Counted from the stretch's first letter, positions 1 to 8,005 are shown. The stretch: 35,506 bases of DNA from UBA5436 sp964346085 (GCA_964346085.1 CAYFSZ010000006.1:1-35506), one strand, 5' to 3'. Numbers and translations are program-made. Notes: a model not told the origin generated them from the letters alone.

Positions 1-35
1 TTCCGTCCCTCAGACAAATTCAACTCCATCCACCA

Positions 36-69
36 CAAAAAAAGGACTACCTCAAAACGAGGTAGTCCT
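36..69 (-). terminator. Intrinsic terminator of the purine nucleoside phosphorylase gene
   Basis: A perfect 11-bp inverted repeat (43-53 with 59-69, loop AAAAC) is followed, on the minus strand, by a run of T from the A-tract at 36-42. It lies just past the stop codon of the minus-strand gene ending at 96 and is oriented to stop that transcript. Confidence 0.85.
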
Positions 70-95
70 CGATAAAACAAAATAACTAACAATAA

Positions 96-926
96 TTATA
101 AATCTTCCAACACTGCAAAAATTAAATCGGTGATTTTACCAGCTGCAAGATTTCCCGCATCGATAACATGAATACCAGATTGTTCTTCGTCAAGAATACC
201 AGCTGCCATGTTTGTAATCATAGAGATACCAAGAACCTTTATTCCACAGTGTGCGGCGGTTAAGGTTTCTGTGACAGTCGACATACCAACAGCATCTCCT
301 CCAAGAACACGAATAGCTCTAATTTCAGCAGGCGTTTCAAAATTTGGACCAGGGCAGAAATAATATACTCCTTCATGCACGAAATCAGAATATCCTAATT
401 CAACAACTTTTTGATGAGCTAATTTTAACAATGAAGGAGTGTAAATATAAGTACAATCAAAGAAACGAGGACCGAATTCATCCAAGTTTGGACCACGCAT
501 CGGACTATGACCGTTCAATTTGATATGATCGGAAATGAGCATAATATCGCCAACTTTATAGTCCATATTCACAGCGCCTGCGGCATTGGTCACGATTAGA
601 GTTTCAACTCCCAGTAATTTCATGATGCGAACAGGTTGCGCTAATTCCTCAAATGAATAACCTTCATAATGATGAAATCTTCCAGAACAGAGCATAACTG
701 GTTTTCCGGAGATTTTCCCAAAGATATATTCGCCTTTATGAGACGGTGCAGTTGATTGTAGTAAATTCGGAATGTCTTTGTAAGGAATGACAACTTTTTC
801 CTCTACATTGTCTGCGATTGCTCCAAGTGCTGAACCCAAAATAATACCAACCTGAGGTTTTTCTTTAATCTTGTCTAAAATATAGTCGACGCTTTTTTGA
901 TAGAAATCTTTTGTGTATTTTTCCAT
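96..926 (-). CDS. punA: Purine nucleoside phosphorylase (trimeric, PNP-I type)
   Basis: This enzyme splits purine (deoxy)ribonucleosides with phosphate into free base and (deoxy)ribose-1-phosphate, for cytoplasmic purine salvage. The 276-residue protein matches the trimeric PNP family in length. It has the phosphate loop as GSALG (about residues 31-35), the HHYEG motif (85-89), TNAAG (about 113-117), the purine/ribose site GMSTVTE (214-220) and TNMAAG near 238. I start it at the ATG at 926, seven bases after a GGGGG ribosome site. An upstream in-frame TTG at 941 would put the ribosome site inside the gene. It is transcribed away from the lipoprotein gene at 1006 and is single-gene up to its own terminator. 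It looks intact and typical; GSALG in place of the common GSGLG is the only mild variation. Confidence 0.93.
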   Translation of the reverse strand: MEKYTKDFYQKSVDYILDKIKEKPQVGIILGSALGAIADNVEEKVVIPYKDIPNLLQSTAPSHKGEYIFGKISGKPVMLCSGRFHHYEGYSFEELAQPVRIMKLLGVETLIVTNAAGAVNMDYKVGDIMLISDHIKLNGHSPMRGPNLDEFGPRFFDCTYIYTPSLLKLAHQKVVELGYSDFVHEGVYYFCPGPNFETPAEIRAIRVLGGDAVGMSTVTETLTAAHCGIKVLGISMITNMAAGILDEEQSGIHVIDAGNLAAGKITDLIFAVLEDL

Positions 927-1005
927 TGTTTCCCCCTTCAAAGAATATTCGTTTATAATGAATTTATCGTAATGTTTATTATATCAAAAGAAGGATGTGA
1001 CTCAT

Positions 1006-2043
1006 ATGAAAAACAAAGTTTTGAAAAAAATGATTGTGATGCTGCTAGTTACAATGATGATATTGAGCTTAACTTCTTGCTTTTCGATTATTAGATCGAT
1101 ACGAAAAGTTAGAGAGAGAGTAAACTCCGTTAGAACAAAACAAACGACTGTTGAGAATACACAAGAGATTACATCTGAAACTTCGTTAGGAATAGAAAAA
1201 ACAAGAGATATTGCGACAACCGCTCAAATTGAAACAACAGCGGCACATACCCAAGAGCAAACAGAAACACAAACTGAAGAGCATACAGAAATTGAAACGA
1301 GCCAAGCAGTAGAAACTACTGAACCGATTGAGACCACACAAATATATAACGATGATGGATTGCTCAATGCAAAGGCATTTACAACGAACCGAATCATAGA
1401 AGAAGGACCACTTTATCCCAGACGAAAAGATTTTGATCCACAATTTATTAAGGATGCGCTTGAATATTTCCCCGAAGTAGCAGGGGGAAATGAATTTGAT
1501 GAAAGCATTGAACATATTTTGAGAAAAAGAGATGTGCAGCAGCCATTTAGAATCAAGCGATTCAATGTGGGTGAAGATGATCAAGCTGTTCTTGATCAGA
1601 TTTTCCCAGCGGTGGAGTTGCTAACAGGTTTGAATTTATCTTATACGGATTCAAGTCAAAGTGATATGGACATTCATATCGCGCCTTTGGATGATTTTGA
1701 GTCGATTTTTGGAAATAATTATGTTCCTGGAAATTGGGGATTTATTAGTTATTATTGGGATCCCAACGAGACGATTTACTATGCGCAAATGGCTGTTGCA
1801 AATGATGTGAATACAAGAGAAGAGATGAATCATTTGATTATCGAAGAATTTGTGCAGGGACTGGGCTTGCCGAATGATTCTTATCGCTATGAGGATAGTA
1901 TTTTTCAACAAGAATGGACTAGAGTACAAGAGCCAAGCCCGATAGATTGGCTGCTGCTAGAATTTGTGTATCGACCTGAACTGAAATCGGGTATGCGTAT
2001 TTCGCAATGTGTCGAAATCTTAGAAAATTTATATTTGGATTAA
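1006..2043 (+). CDS. Lipoprotein with Thr/Glu-rich linker and DUF2927-like C-terminal domain
   Basis: The protein has a basic N-terminus, a hydrophobic stretch and the lipobox LTSC, so the mature form should be lipid-anchored outside the membrane. A Thr/Glu-rich spacer follows (roughly residues 45-115, many ETT/TQT units) that probably crosses the wall. The C-terminal part of about 200 residues contains EEFVQGLGLPNDS, which resembles the conserved core of DUF2927, a family of extracellular proteins of unknown role sometimes suggested to be metalloprotease-like. That assignment is from memory of the motif. I chose the ATG at 1006, preceded by AGAAGGA at 989-995, over an in-frame GTG at 997 that overlaps the ribosome site. 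A TATAAT at 954-959 could serve as a -10 but no convincing -35 is visible. The gene ends one base before rlmD and probably shares its transcript. Confidence 0.75.
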   Translation: MKNKVLKKMIVMLLVTMMILSLTSCFSIIRSIRKVRERVNSVRTKQTTVENTQEITSETSLGIEKTRDIATTAQIETTAAHTQEQTETQTEEHTEIETSQAVETTEPIETTQIYNDDGLLNAKAFTTNRIIEEGPLYPRRKDFDPQFIKDALEYFPEVAGGNEFDESIEHILRKRDVQQPFRIKRFNVGEDDQAVLDQIFPAVELLTGLNLSYTDSSQSDMDIHIAPLDDFESIFGNNYVPGNWGFISYYWDPNETIYYAQMAVANDVNTREEMNHLIIEEFVQGLGLPNDSYRYEDSIFQQEWTRVQEPSPIDWLLLEFVYRPELKSGMRISQCVEILENLYLD

Positions 2044-2044
2044 T

Positions 2045-3436
2045 ATGAAAAAAGAAAAATTAGAGATTATAGATTTAACTGATGAGGGAATGGGAATCGC
2101 CCGTACAAAAGACGGGAAAGTTGTTTTTGTTCCAAATACAGTGCCAGGTGATGTTGTTCACTGCGAAATAATTCCGTTTCGCAAGAATATTTGGCAAGCG
2201 GAGAACCTGGAAGTTATGGAAGTAGCTTCGAATCGTATTCAACCTCCTTGCCCATATTTCCAAAATGCACAGGGAGAACGCCTTTGTGGAGGGTGCCAAG
2301 TTCAGCAAGTTGATTATCAAACATTACTTTCCATTAAAGAAGAACAAGTTCGCCATAAATTGTCACGAATTGGGAATATAGATATCGAGCGAATTAACCT
2401 ACAACCAATCATAGGAATGGAAAATCCATGGCATTATCGAAATCATATTCAGATTAAGGTCAATTTTGACAAAGAGACTAATACATTTCAAAAAGGATTT
2501 TTTCAGGATCATAGCCATGATATCGTGTCGCATGAAAATTGCTTAATTGCACATTCTGTAGAAGAAAAAATTTGGCAATTTGCTTTGCAATTCCTGGAGG
2601 CGAGTGGATTACAGGAAGATTTTCAGAATAATTGGCAGGAACTCATCATTCGTCATGGCCATCACACTGATGAACTGATGATTGCGTTCTTGTTGAAAGA
2701 TGAATTCTTCAAACAACAAAATAGCGATTATTTACAAGAAAAATTTAATGACTTTTTTGAAAAAAGCAAAGTCGATTTGCAGCCTCTCAATCTGACAAGT
2801 GTTTGGCTCCTGAATCAAGAAAAAAGAAAAGATGATTTTTGTGTTTTTGGCAACCCGTATTTGACAGAAACATTGTTTGATAGAACATTTAGAATCATGC
2901 CAAGGGCGTTTTTTCAGGTAAATACCATACAAGCTGAGAAGATGTTCAGACAAGTTAAAGAGTTAGTTAAAACTACTTTAAATAAAGGAAATAAGAAAGC
3001 AAATTTATTCGATTTATACTGTGGATCAGGCACAATTGGACTACTGCTTGCAGAACAATTTACTGAAGTAAAAGGTGTCGAAATTTTTGCGGATTCCATC
3101 AAAACAGCAACTCAAAATGCAGAAATAAATGGCATTCATAACGCAAATTTCGAAGTAGGAAAAGCAGAATTGTGGCTACAAAATCAAGAAGTGAAAGAGG
3201 AGGACCTAATCATCGTTGATCCTCCTCGCAAAGGTCTGGACAAAAAACTCATCTCAACTTTACAAAACACCAAAGCACAAAATCTCATTTATATTTCATG
3301 CAATCCCGCAACACTCTCAAGAGACATCAACCTACTCAGCGAAAACTGGCAAGTCGAATTCGTTCAACCATTCGACTTATTCCCCTGGTCCATGCATGTC
3401 GAGTGCATAGCGTTGCTACAAAGAATGAAATTGTAA
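2045..3436 (+). CDS. rlmD: 23S rRNA (uracil-C5)-methyltransferase, RlmD/RumA family
   Basis: SAM-dependent methyltransferase that makes 5-methyluridine in 23S rRNA. The 463 residues show the full family layout: an N-terminal TRAM RNA-binding domain (about 1-58); four cysteines for a [4Fe-4S] cluster at 69, 81, 84 and 166; the SAM loop DLYCGSGTIG (323-332); DPPRKGL (392-398); the nucleophilic cysteine in SCNPATL (Cys419); and the catalytic-base region HVE (451-453). All key residues are present, so the enzyme should work. The start is one base after the previous stop and lacks a strong ribosome site, which suggests translational coupling. Its last codons hold the probable attachment core of the adjoining ICE, and the reading frame is kept through the junction. 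The paralogue RlmCD is the main alternative name. Confidence 0.92.
   Translation: MKKEKLEIIDLTDEGMGIARTKDGKVVFVPNTVPGDVVHCEIIPFRKNIWQAENLEVMEVASNRIQPPCPYFQNAQGERLCGGCQVQQVDYQTLLSIKEEQVRHKLSRIGNIDIERINLQPIIGMENPWHYRNHIQIKVNFDKETNTFQKGFFQDHSHDIVSHENCLIAHSVEEKIWQFALQFLEASGLQEDFQNNWQELIIRHGHHTDELMIAFLLKDEFFKQQNSDYLQEKFNDFFEKSKVDLQPLNLTSVWLLNQEKRKDDFCVFGNPYLTETLFDRTFRIMPRAFFQVNTIQAEKMFRQVKELVKTTLNKGNKKANLFDLYCGSGTIGLLLAEQFTEVKGVEIFADSIKTATQNAEINGIHNANFEVGKAELWLQNQEVKEEDLIIVDPPRKGLDKKLISTLQNTKAQNLIYISCNPATLSRDINLLSENWQVEFVQPFDLFPWSMHVECIALLQRMKL
3395..3414 (+). other. Probable attL core of the ICE in the 3' end of rlmD
   Basis: The 20-mer here encodes His-Val-Glu-Cys-Ile-Ala of RlmD. From memory, ICEs that insert at the 3' end of rumA/rlmD in streptococci use a core reading CACGTGGAGTGCGTAGTGTT. 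The sequence here matches it at 16 of 20 positions. The conserved protein motif partly explains the match, so the case rests on position: chromosomal genes end here and mobile-element genes begin just after. The partner attR lies outside the window. Confidence 0.5.
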
Positions 3437-3602
3437 AAATCCTTCATTTTAAGCAGTTCTACAGACATTTTGTGTTTAACGAAGATGGTGATGGAAGTAG
3501 AAAAAAACTCTTGAAAAGTTATATTGACGTGAATGTTTGTATTGATATGGTGTGTGGAGACACGAATAATACTTTTAGAAAAGAGGATGAATGGTGAAAT
3601 AA

Positions 3603-3872
3603 ATTATTACAATTTCTTCTCTGGGTTTTCCATTAGTTGTTTTTATTTCCTTAGGGCTTTCTAAATCTGTGAAGAAAATTAGAGTCCATAATCTACGCCA
3701 TTTGCACGCAACAATGTTAATTAATTCAGGATTAAATCTTGTTGCCATTAGTAGAAGACTCGGACATGATAAAGTATCTACTAACTTGAATTTATACGGT
3801 CATTCACAAAAGCAACACGTAGAAAAATTACTAATGTATATGGAATCTGTTGAAGAAAACGCAATTAACTAA
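3603..3872 (+). pseudogene. C-terminal remnant of a tyrosine recombinase (integrase)
   Basis: The frame open from 3603 (a stop precedes it at 3600-3602) encodes the end of a tyrosine integrase catalytic domain. It shows the HNLRH box with the catalytic Arg, then ATMLINSG, then ISRRLGHDKVST with the LGH box, then the LNLYGHS segment with the nucleophile Tyr. A recoded start GTG at 3669 would give only 67 residues. The core-binding domain and the first catalytic Arg are absent, and no upstream frame supplies them, so it cannot be active. It may be a scar of an earlier element at the same site, or the ICE's own integrase after deletion. In related rumA-type elements the active recombinase often lies at the opposite end, outside this window. 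The 166 bp between rlmD and this frame hold nothing I recognise. Confidence 0.8.
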
Positions 3873-3894
3873 GCAAATCCATTTTATTAATTCA

Positions 3895-4003
3895 TATAAT
3901 GGGATGAATGTGCTTTAGTTTTAGGTTAAGGCACACGATATCCTTATTATTTTTAGCAGGGGGAATGCCATACCCCTCTGCTAAATAAACTAATAACCGT
4001 TTA
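3895..4003 (+). promoter_or_regulatory. Structured leader upstream of parA
   Basis: A TATAAT at 3895-3900 (no clear -35) is followed by two strong stem-loops. The first pairs TGTGCTTTA (3909-3917) with TAAGGCACA (3927-3935) through nine pairs with one G-U. The second pairs TTTAGCAGGGGG from 3952 with CCCC and CTGCTAAA ending at 3985, with one bulged base. The intrinsic terminator at 4005-4027 comes next, then parA. This order, promoter-like box, stem-loops, terminator, gene, is what an attenuator or an RNA-controlled partition/replication leader looks like. Function is inferred only from structure. Confidence 0.4.
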
Positions 4004-4004
4004 T

Positions 4005-4027
4005 AAGAGCCCAAAAGGCTCTTTTTT
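4005..4027 (+). terminator. Intrinsic terminator directly upstream of parA (lone copy of the recurrent stem)
   Basis: AAGAGCC (4005-4011) pairs with GGCTCTT (4017-4023), followed by a T-run. The parA start is 34 nt past the stem, so no promoter fits in between and parA must be read through this terminator. The stem is the same as in the six composite spacer elements further right, but the 18-bp inverted repeat is absent here. Confidence 0.7.
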
Positions 4028-4057
4028 AATATTAAAAATAGAAATGAGGAGAATGAA

Positions 4058-4828
4058 ATGAAAATTGTAGCTATTGTGAATAACAAAGGCGGAGTAGGAA
4101 AAACAACAACAACAGTAAACTTAGCATATTCATTGAGTCAGTTAAAGAAAAGAGTATTAGTTGTTGATTTAGATCAACAGTCAAATACAACCCAATATCT
4201 AAATCAATATAACCTCAAACAACCTCAAATTGGAGATATCCTTTTTTATGATTTGGATATAGAAGACGTATTAGTTAATAGCGAATATGAAAACCTAGAT
4301 TTAATACCTTGTAATGAGAAGTTTATTTCAGCAGGAGCGATTATCAGATCCGAAAGTTTGATGCCCCCGCAACTATATCTTAGAAGAAAATTAAATATCG
4401 AGTGGTTAAAAGAAAGATACGATTTTGTATTAATTGATTGCCCGCCCCAATTAGAAGAAATTACAGCTAATGCTTTAACTGTTGCAACAGATGTAATTGT
4501 TCCAATTAAAGCAGGAGAGTTTGCTCTTGAAGGATTTATGTCTGTTTTAGAAGCACTTAAGAAAATAAGAGTGAGCGGAGTGAGCAATAATGCACAATTA
4601 TTAGGAGTTCTTCTAACTTCTTATGATTCCAGACTTCAGATATCGGAATATATTATGAAGCAATTATCTTATCTTGGAGAACCAACCTTTGTGACAAGGA
4701 TTAGTCAATCAACCTTCGTTGAAAAATCAGTAGCGTACAAAAAACCAATTGGAGCAATATACGAAAATAACAAAGTAAATAAAGACTATTTGAATCTAGC
4801 AAATGAAATTATTGAGGTGACCAAATGA
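4058..4828 (+). CDS. parA: ParA-family partition ATPase
   Basis: Walker-type ATPase of the ParA/Soj/MinD class that, with ParB, segregates the circular excised form of the element or stabilises it in the cell. The 256 residues carry the deviant Walker A KGGVGKTT (10-17), the Walker A' strand VLVVDLDQQSN (33-43) and the Walker B-like FVLIDCPPQ near 122-130. There is no N-terminal DNA-binding extension, as in chromosomal-type and ICE ParA proteins. The start has a good ribosome site (ATGAGGAGAATGAA just before). It overlaps parB by 4 bp (ATGA). Expression probably depends on read-through of the terminator at 4005-4027. Confidence 0.93.
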   Translation: MKIVAIVNNKGGVGKTTTTVNLAYSLSQLKKRVLVVDLDQQSNTTQYLNQYNLKQPQIGDILFYDLDIEDVLVNSEYENLDLIPCNEKFISAGAIIRSESLMPPQLYLRRKLNIEWLKERYDFVLIDCPPQLEEITANALTVATDVIVPIKAGEFALEGFMSVLEALKKIRVSGVSNNAQLLGVLLTSYDSRLQISEYIMKQLSYLGEPTFVTRISQSTFVEKSVAYKKPIGAIYENNKVNKDYLNLANEIIEVTK

Positions 4829-5619
4829 ACTTTGAACCAAACGAAAGAATAAAAGACAGGCTCGCATTCGAAAAAGAAATAAAAAAACGACCCAACGTGA
4901 CATATGTTAAGACATATGATGTTGAGCCAAATCCGAACAATCAGATTATCTATGAGGACTTTAAAGGCACAAAAGAGTTTCGCATGCTATGTGAATCTGT
5001 TGCAAGCGAAGGGATTTTACAGCCATTGTATGTTGTACCGCATCCACGGCAGTATTCGAAATATGTTTTAGTAGCAGGTCATAGAAGACTTGAAGCTGCC
5101 AAACAATGCGGAATTGAAGAAATTCCAGTCATCATTGGCAACATTGATAATTTAAGTGATGTTGATATCCAAATATCTTTAATTACAACAAATCTTCTTG
5201 TTAGAAATAGAAGTGCAGGAGAAAAAGCTAAGGAAGTCGAAAACCTAGAAGAGCTATTTAAAGAAAAGCGAAAACAAAATCCCGATGCTTTTAAAGGTAT
5301 TAAATTAAGAACAATGTTAGCTGAAACCACTGGTATTTCCGAAAGAACAATTGCCGATTATCAACAAATTAACAAAAAACTTCCTGAAGAAGAAAAGGAA
5401 AAATTTCACGCAGGAGAAATACCTTTAACAGAAGCAATTGAAAAGGTAAAACCACCAATCAAAGAACAATCAAAACAACAACCTAAAAAAGAAAGTCATC
5501 AGTTTACTGATGAAGAATTAAAAGATTATTTTCAATTTTTAGAAGATTTATTTGATGAAGAAAAACAAATCGAAATAACAAAATATATTAAGTCCATTGT
5601 CATGAAAAGAAAGAGCTGA
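4825..5619 (+). CDS. parB: ParB/Spo0J-family DNA-binding partition protein
   Basis: The 264-residue protein has a ParB N-terminal nuclease/CTPase-fold domain (about 28-115) with the box AGHRRLEA at 84-91. A helix-turn-helix region follows around 155-190 (TTGISERTIADYQQINKKLP), then a charged tail. ParB proteins bind parS sites, spread on DNA and stimulate ParA; here it pairs with the overlapping parA. The stop codon (5617-5619) lies inside the stem-loop of the terminator that follows, so the last codons are part of the hairpin. Its binding site is not identified; the 18-bp inverted repeats that recur across the element are one candidate. Confidence 0.9.
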   Translation: MNFEPNERIKDRLAFEKEIKKRPNVTYVKTYDVEPNPNNQIIYEDFKGTKEFRMLCESVASEGILQPLYVVPHPRQYSKYVLVAGHRRLEAAKQCGIEEIPVIIGNIDNLSDVDIQISLITTNLLVRNRSAGEKAKEVENLEELFKEKRKQNPDAFKGIKLRTMLAETTGISERTIADYQQINKKLPEEEKEKFHAGEIPLTEAIEKVKPPIKEQSKQQPKKESHQFTDEELKDYFQFLEDLFDEEKQIEITKYIKSIVMKRKS

Positions 5620-5633
5620 AAAGGCTCTTTTTT
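5611..5633 (+). terminator. Intrinsic terminator overlapping the parB stop and preceding rep
   Basis: AAGAGC (5611-5616) pairs with GCTCTT (5624-5629) and a T-run follows. It has the same stem as the recurrent spacers, without the 18-bp inverted repeat. The rep start codon is 33 nt after the stem, so rep too appears to need read-through. Confidence 0.7.
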
Positions 5634-5662
5634 AATTTTATAAAAATTAAGGGGGATATCGT

Positions 5663-6742
5663 ATGGCATTATATCTATTTGATGAACAGCCTATTGTCGC
5701 GAACAAAGTATTAGCAAGAGAAATAGGATTATATGAAGCACTCGTCTTGCAACAAATTAATTATTGGATCGAAATAAATAAAAAGACAGGTAAGAATTAT
5801 TATGATGGTTATTACTGGACATATAACTCACTACGTGCATGGCACGAAAGTGACTTCGATTATTTATCACCTTCAAGTATTAAAAGAACCTTCGCTAATT
5901 TAGAGAATGAAGGATATTTACTTGTCGGAAACTACAACAAAGATCGACGAGATAAAACAAAATGGTACACCATCAATGAAGAAAAATTGAAACAATTGTA
6001 CGAAGATATCGAAAGACGAAAAGCTGAAGCTGCCAAAAAGGCACTTGAAGAAGCTGAAAGAGAAGAAAATGAGAGAGTTGTTCAAGATGAACAAAAAGAA
6101 GAAATTAAAAATGTGCAAACAGAACAAAAAATAGGGCAAAAAGTAGTGTCCAACGCATTGGTTAATTTTGACCAATGCAATGGTGCATTTTCGACCAATG
6201 CATTAGTAAGTTCTGACCCAATGCAATGGTATGATTTGACCCAACCATTACCAGAGATTACAACAGAGATTACTACAGAGAATAATATCTATCCTTCTAT
6301 CTATCCAAATAATGAATTTGAATTGGAAAGGAAGGACGGAATGAAAGAAAGAAAAATCATATCCATGACCGAAACGAAATATAGTGTTGTGCTAAATCAA
6401 TTAAGAAAACAAGTTGGGTATGATGAACACATTGAGCTAGGTAACTATGACAAAGCGAAAAGGTATGATGAAATTCTGAGTATACTTGCTGATGTGTATT
6501 TGATTCCTGACGATGGACTTATTTTAATTAATCAAAACAAAATAGCAGTTGCAGAAGTAAAACAACGATTCAGTCAATTAAGAGAAGAACATATGGATTT
6601 TATTATTGGTCAATTACAAAATTACCAACATAAAATCCACAATGCGAGGGCATTCGTTTTAACGTTGGCGTTTAATGCCGTGACGATGATTGAGTCGCAT
6701 TATTCTGCAATGGTCAAGAATTACTACAATAGTCTGGAATAA
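5663..6742 (+). CDS. Replication initiator: N-terminal winged helix, C-terminal DUF6017-like domain
   Basis: Residues 1-115 resemble the winged-helix N-terminus of phage/ICE replication proteins: a EALVLQQINYWI core, WTYNSLRAWH, then the recognition helix SPSSIKRTFANLENEGYL. A Lys/Glu-rich probable coiled coil follows (about 110-150). The next stretch is low in conservation and is encoded by iteron-like DNA repeats; it ends in LTQPLPEITTEITTE, a phrase typical of such initiators. The C-terminal 120 residues (YDEILSILADVYL through FIIGQLQNY to ARAFVLTLAFNAV) look like DUF6017. Such proteins are thought to open an origin located in their own gene and support circular replication of excised ICEs. 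The start has a strong site (AAGGGGGATATCGT). Function is by family resemblance; it could instead be a primosomal loader. Confidence 0.75.
   Translation: MALYLFDEQPIVANKVLAREIGLYEALVLQQINYWIEINKKTGKNYYDGYYWTYNSLRAWHESDFDYLSPSSIKRTFANLENEGYLLVGNYNKDRRDKTKWYTINEEKLKQLYEDIERRKAEAAKKALEEAEREENERVVQDEQKEEIKNVQTEQKIGQKVVSNALVNFDQCNGAFSTNALVSSDPMQWYDLTQPLPEITTEITTENNIYPSIYPNNEFELERKDGMKERKIISMTETKYSVVLNQLRKQVGYDEHIELGNYDKAKRYDEILSILADVYLIPDDGLILINQNKIAVAEVKQRFSQLREEHMDFIIGQLQNYQHKIHNARAFVLTLAFNAVTMIESHYSAMVKNYYNSLE
6155..6242 (+). repeat. Iteron-like repeats inside rep, candidate replication origin
   Basis: GACCAATGCA occurs at 6170-6179 and 6193-6202, with the variant GACCCAATGCA at 6215-6225 and a partial GACCCAAC from 6238. 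Start-to-start distances are 23, 22 and 23 bp, about two helical turns. An inverted copy (GCATTGGT, 6155-6162) flanks them on the left. Direct repeats of this spacing inside an initiator gene are typical of binding sites for the initiator itself. Confidence 0.6.
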
Positions 6743-6760
6743 AACGAAGAAAGATAAAAA

Positions 6761-6815
6761 GTGTGAAGTTCTTCACACCGTGAAAAGGATAAGAGCTGAG
6801 AAGGCTCTTTTTTTA
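6761..6815 (+). repeat. Recurrent spacer element, copy 1 (inverted repeat plus terminator)
   Basis: GTGTGAAG-TT-CTTCACAC at 6761-6778 is followed by the AAGAGC/GCTCTT hairpin (6791-6809) and a long T-run. Just upstream, ACGAAGAAAGATAAAAAG looks like a relic of the HEEPER-stop coding end seen at later copies, although here it lies after the rep stop. The next start codon (6837) follows the stem by 27 nt. Confidence 0.85.
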
Positions 6816-6836
6816 TTTTAGAAAAGGAGATGAAAA

Positions 6837-7208
6837 ATGGAGCAAGAAAAACAAGAAATTCTTTTTAATCAAGCAACAGAAATAGCACGTAAGGTTAATC
6901 AGGTTATTTATGATTTTGATCCGTATGAATATCAAGACACCGTTGGCTATCCAGAAGAAGACCGTGTTAATAACATCAGTGACATTGCTAAAAGTATTAT
7001 TAACGGAGAAATGAGCGATATGCTTAAATTTCTGGGACATGTGATTGAATATGATGATTCATTTCTTGAATCAGTGGGGAAAATTATTAACGAGTTAGCT
7101 GCGTTTAATGCCGATCGAAAATTTGAAGTATATCAATCACAAAAAGAACAAAGCCTAGAAAAAGCATCTAAAGCACTAACGAAGAATGAGGATCAGAAAG
7201 AGAGATAG
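6837..7208 (+). CDS. Small acidic protein of unknown function
   Basis: 123 residues, acidic, with no signal or membrane segment, so presumably cytoplasmic. The segment DPYEYQDTVGYPEEDRVNNI followed by IAKSIINGEMSDMLKFLGHVI reminds me of short regions in large accessory proteins of Firmicutes ICEs, but I cannot name a domain. The start has a clear ribosome site (GAAAAGGAGATG). It begins right after spacer copy 1 and ends 3 bp before the next gene, so these genes form one unit. The C-terminus is Lys/Glu-rich and ends DQKER, loosely like the HEEPER tails elsewhere. Confidence 0.7.
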   Translation: MEQEKQEILFNQATEIARKVNQVIYDFDPYEYQDTVGYPEEDRVNNISDIAKSIINGEMSDMLKFLGHVIEYDDSFLESVGKIINELAAFNADRKFEVYQSQKEQSLEKASKALTKNEDQKER

Positions 7209-7211
7209 AAA

Positions 7212-7994
7212 ATGGCTAAACTACAAAACAAAGGGTATAGAATACCCATAACTAAAATATTTTTGATTGTATTAGTTCTTGGTGTCATTGTAGCCGGTAC
7301 GATAATGTCGATTACGCTTTTTGGAAAAAAAGAGCCTAATACTACTGAACCTGGCACAACAATTCCAGCAACAGACATTAACCATGCTCTTAATTTATTA
7401 TCAGAAGTTGAGAGTAGAACGACTACATTAACAACAAAAAAAGAGATAATTCAAACAACAGTAGCAGAAAAAATCACGGAAGTTTTGTTTATCATTGATC
7501 AAGGCCAGTTTGTATTGGAAGAAAATAACAATGAAACTGTTGTGAAATTTGGAAACAAGGAAGTAGACTCTGAAAAAGTATCATTTAAGCTTGGCGAAAT
7601 AACAATCGTATTTCCGACTGAAGAATTAGTTCTCGACTCTTCACAGAGCAAGACTTTTATCAATCTATTAGCAAAAAAATCTACGGATGTTAAGTTTTCA
7701 GATGAGTGGAACAATAAAATTTCTCTGTTAACTAAAAAATTAGAAGATATCGAACAGACACCAGAAGCAGATATGATTGAACTTCCTGATACGTATCCAG
7801 CTAACTTTGGCCATGAATTAATTCAAATTTTTGCGGTGGAGAGCAAAACTTTTAATACGGAAAAGGAAGCAGCAGATTATGCAAGAAAAGCTCTTTCAGA
7901 TAAAGCGAAGTCGGATAACATATCAAGTTTCATTATAGCAGAAGGACTAACCGTATCAGACGAAATGAAGCACTTGATCTATTGGGTCAAATAA
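7212..7994 (+). CDS. Membrane-anchored protein of unknown function
   Basis: 260 residues with a short basic N-terminus, one transmembrane helix (about 14-36, IFLIVLVLGVIVAGTIM) and a Thr-rich linker. The remaining domain of about 200 residues is probably extracellular. One membrane pass plus a soluble domain would suit a VirB8-like subunit of the transfer machine, but no VirB8 motif is recognisable, so this is only a position-based guess. It starts 3 bp after the previous gene and ends 11 bp before the next start, in a tight operon. Confidence 0.7.
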   Translation: MAKLQNKGYRIPITKIFLIVLVLGVIVAGTIMSITLFGKKEPNTTEPGTTIPATDINHALNLLSEVESRTTTLTTKKEIIQTTVAEKITEVLFIIDQGQFVLEENNNETVVKFGNKEVDSEKVSFKLGEITIVFPTEELVLDSSQSKTFINLLAKKSTDVKFSDEWNNKISLLTKKLEDIEQTPEADMIELPDTYPANFGHELIQIFAVESKTFNTEKEAADYARKALSDKAKSDNISSFIIAEGLTVSDEMKHLIYWVK

Positions 7995-8005
7995 AGGAGT
8001 CCAAT

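Noticed and set aside
897..1094. 65-codon frame over the promoter region and start of the lipoprotein gene
   Set aside because: It runs antisense to the start of the phosphorylase gene and out of frame with the lipoprotein, with no ribosome site.
3298..3597. A plus-strand frame of 99 codons crossing the rlmD end and the ICE junction
   Set aside because: Its first half is an out-of-frame reading of rlmD; the second half matches nothing I know and lacks a good start. It may be debris at the insertion site.
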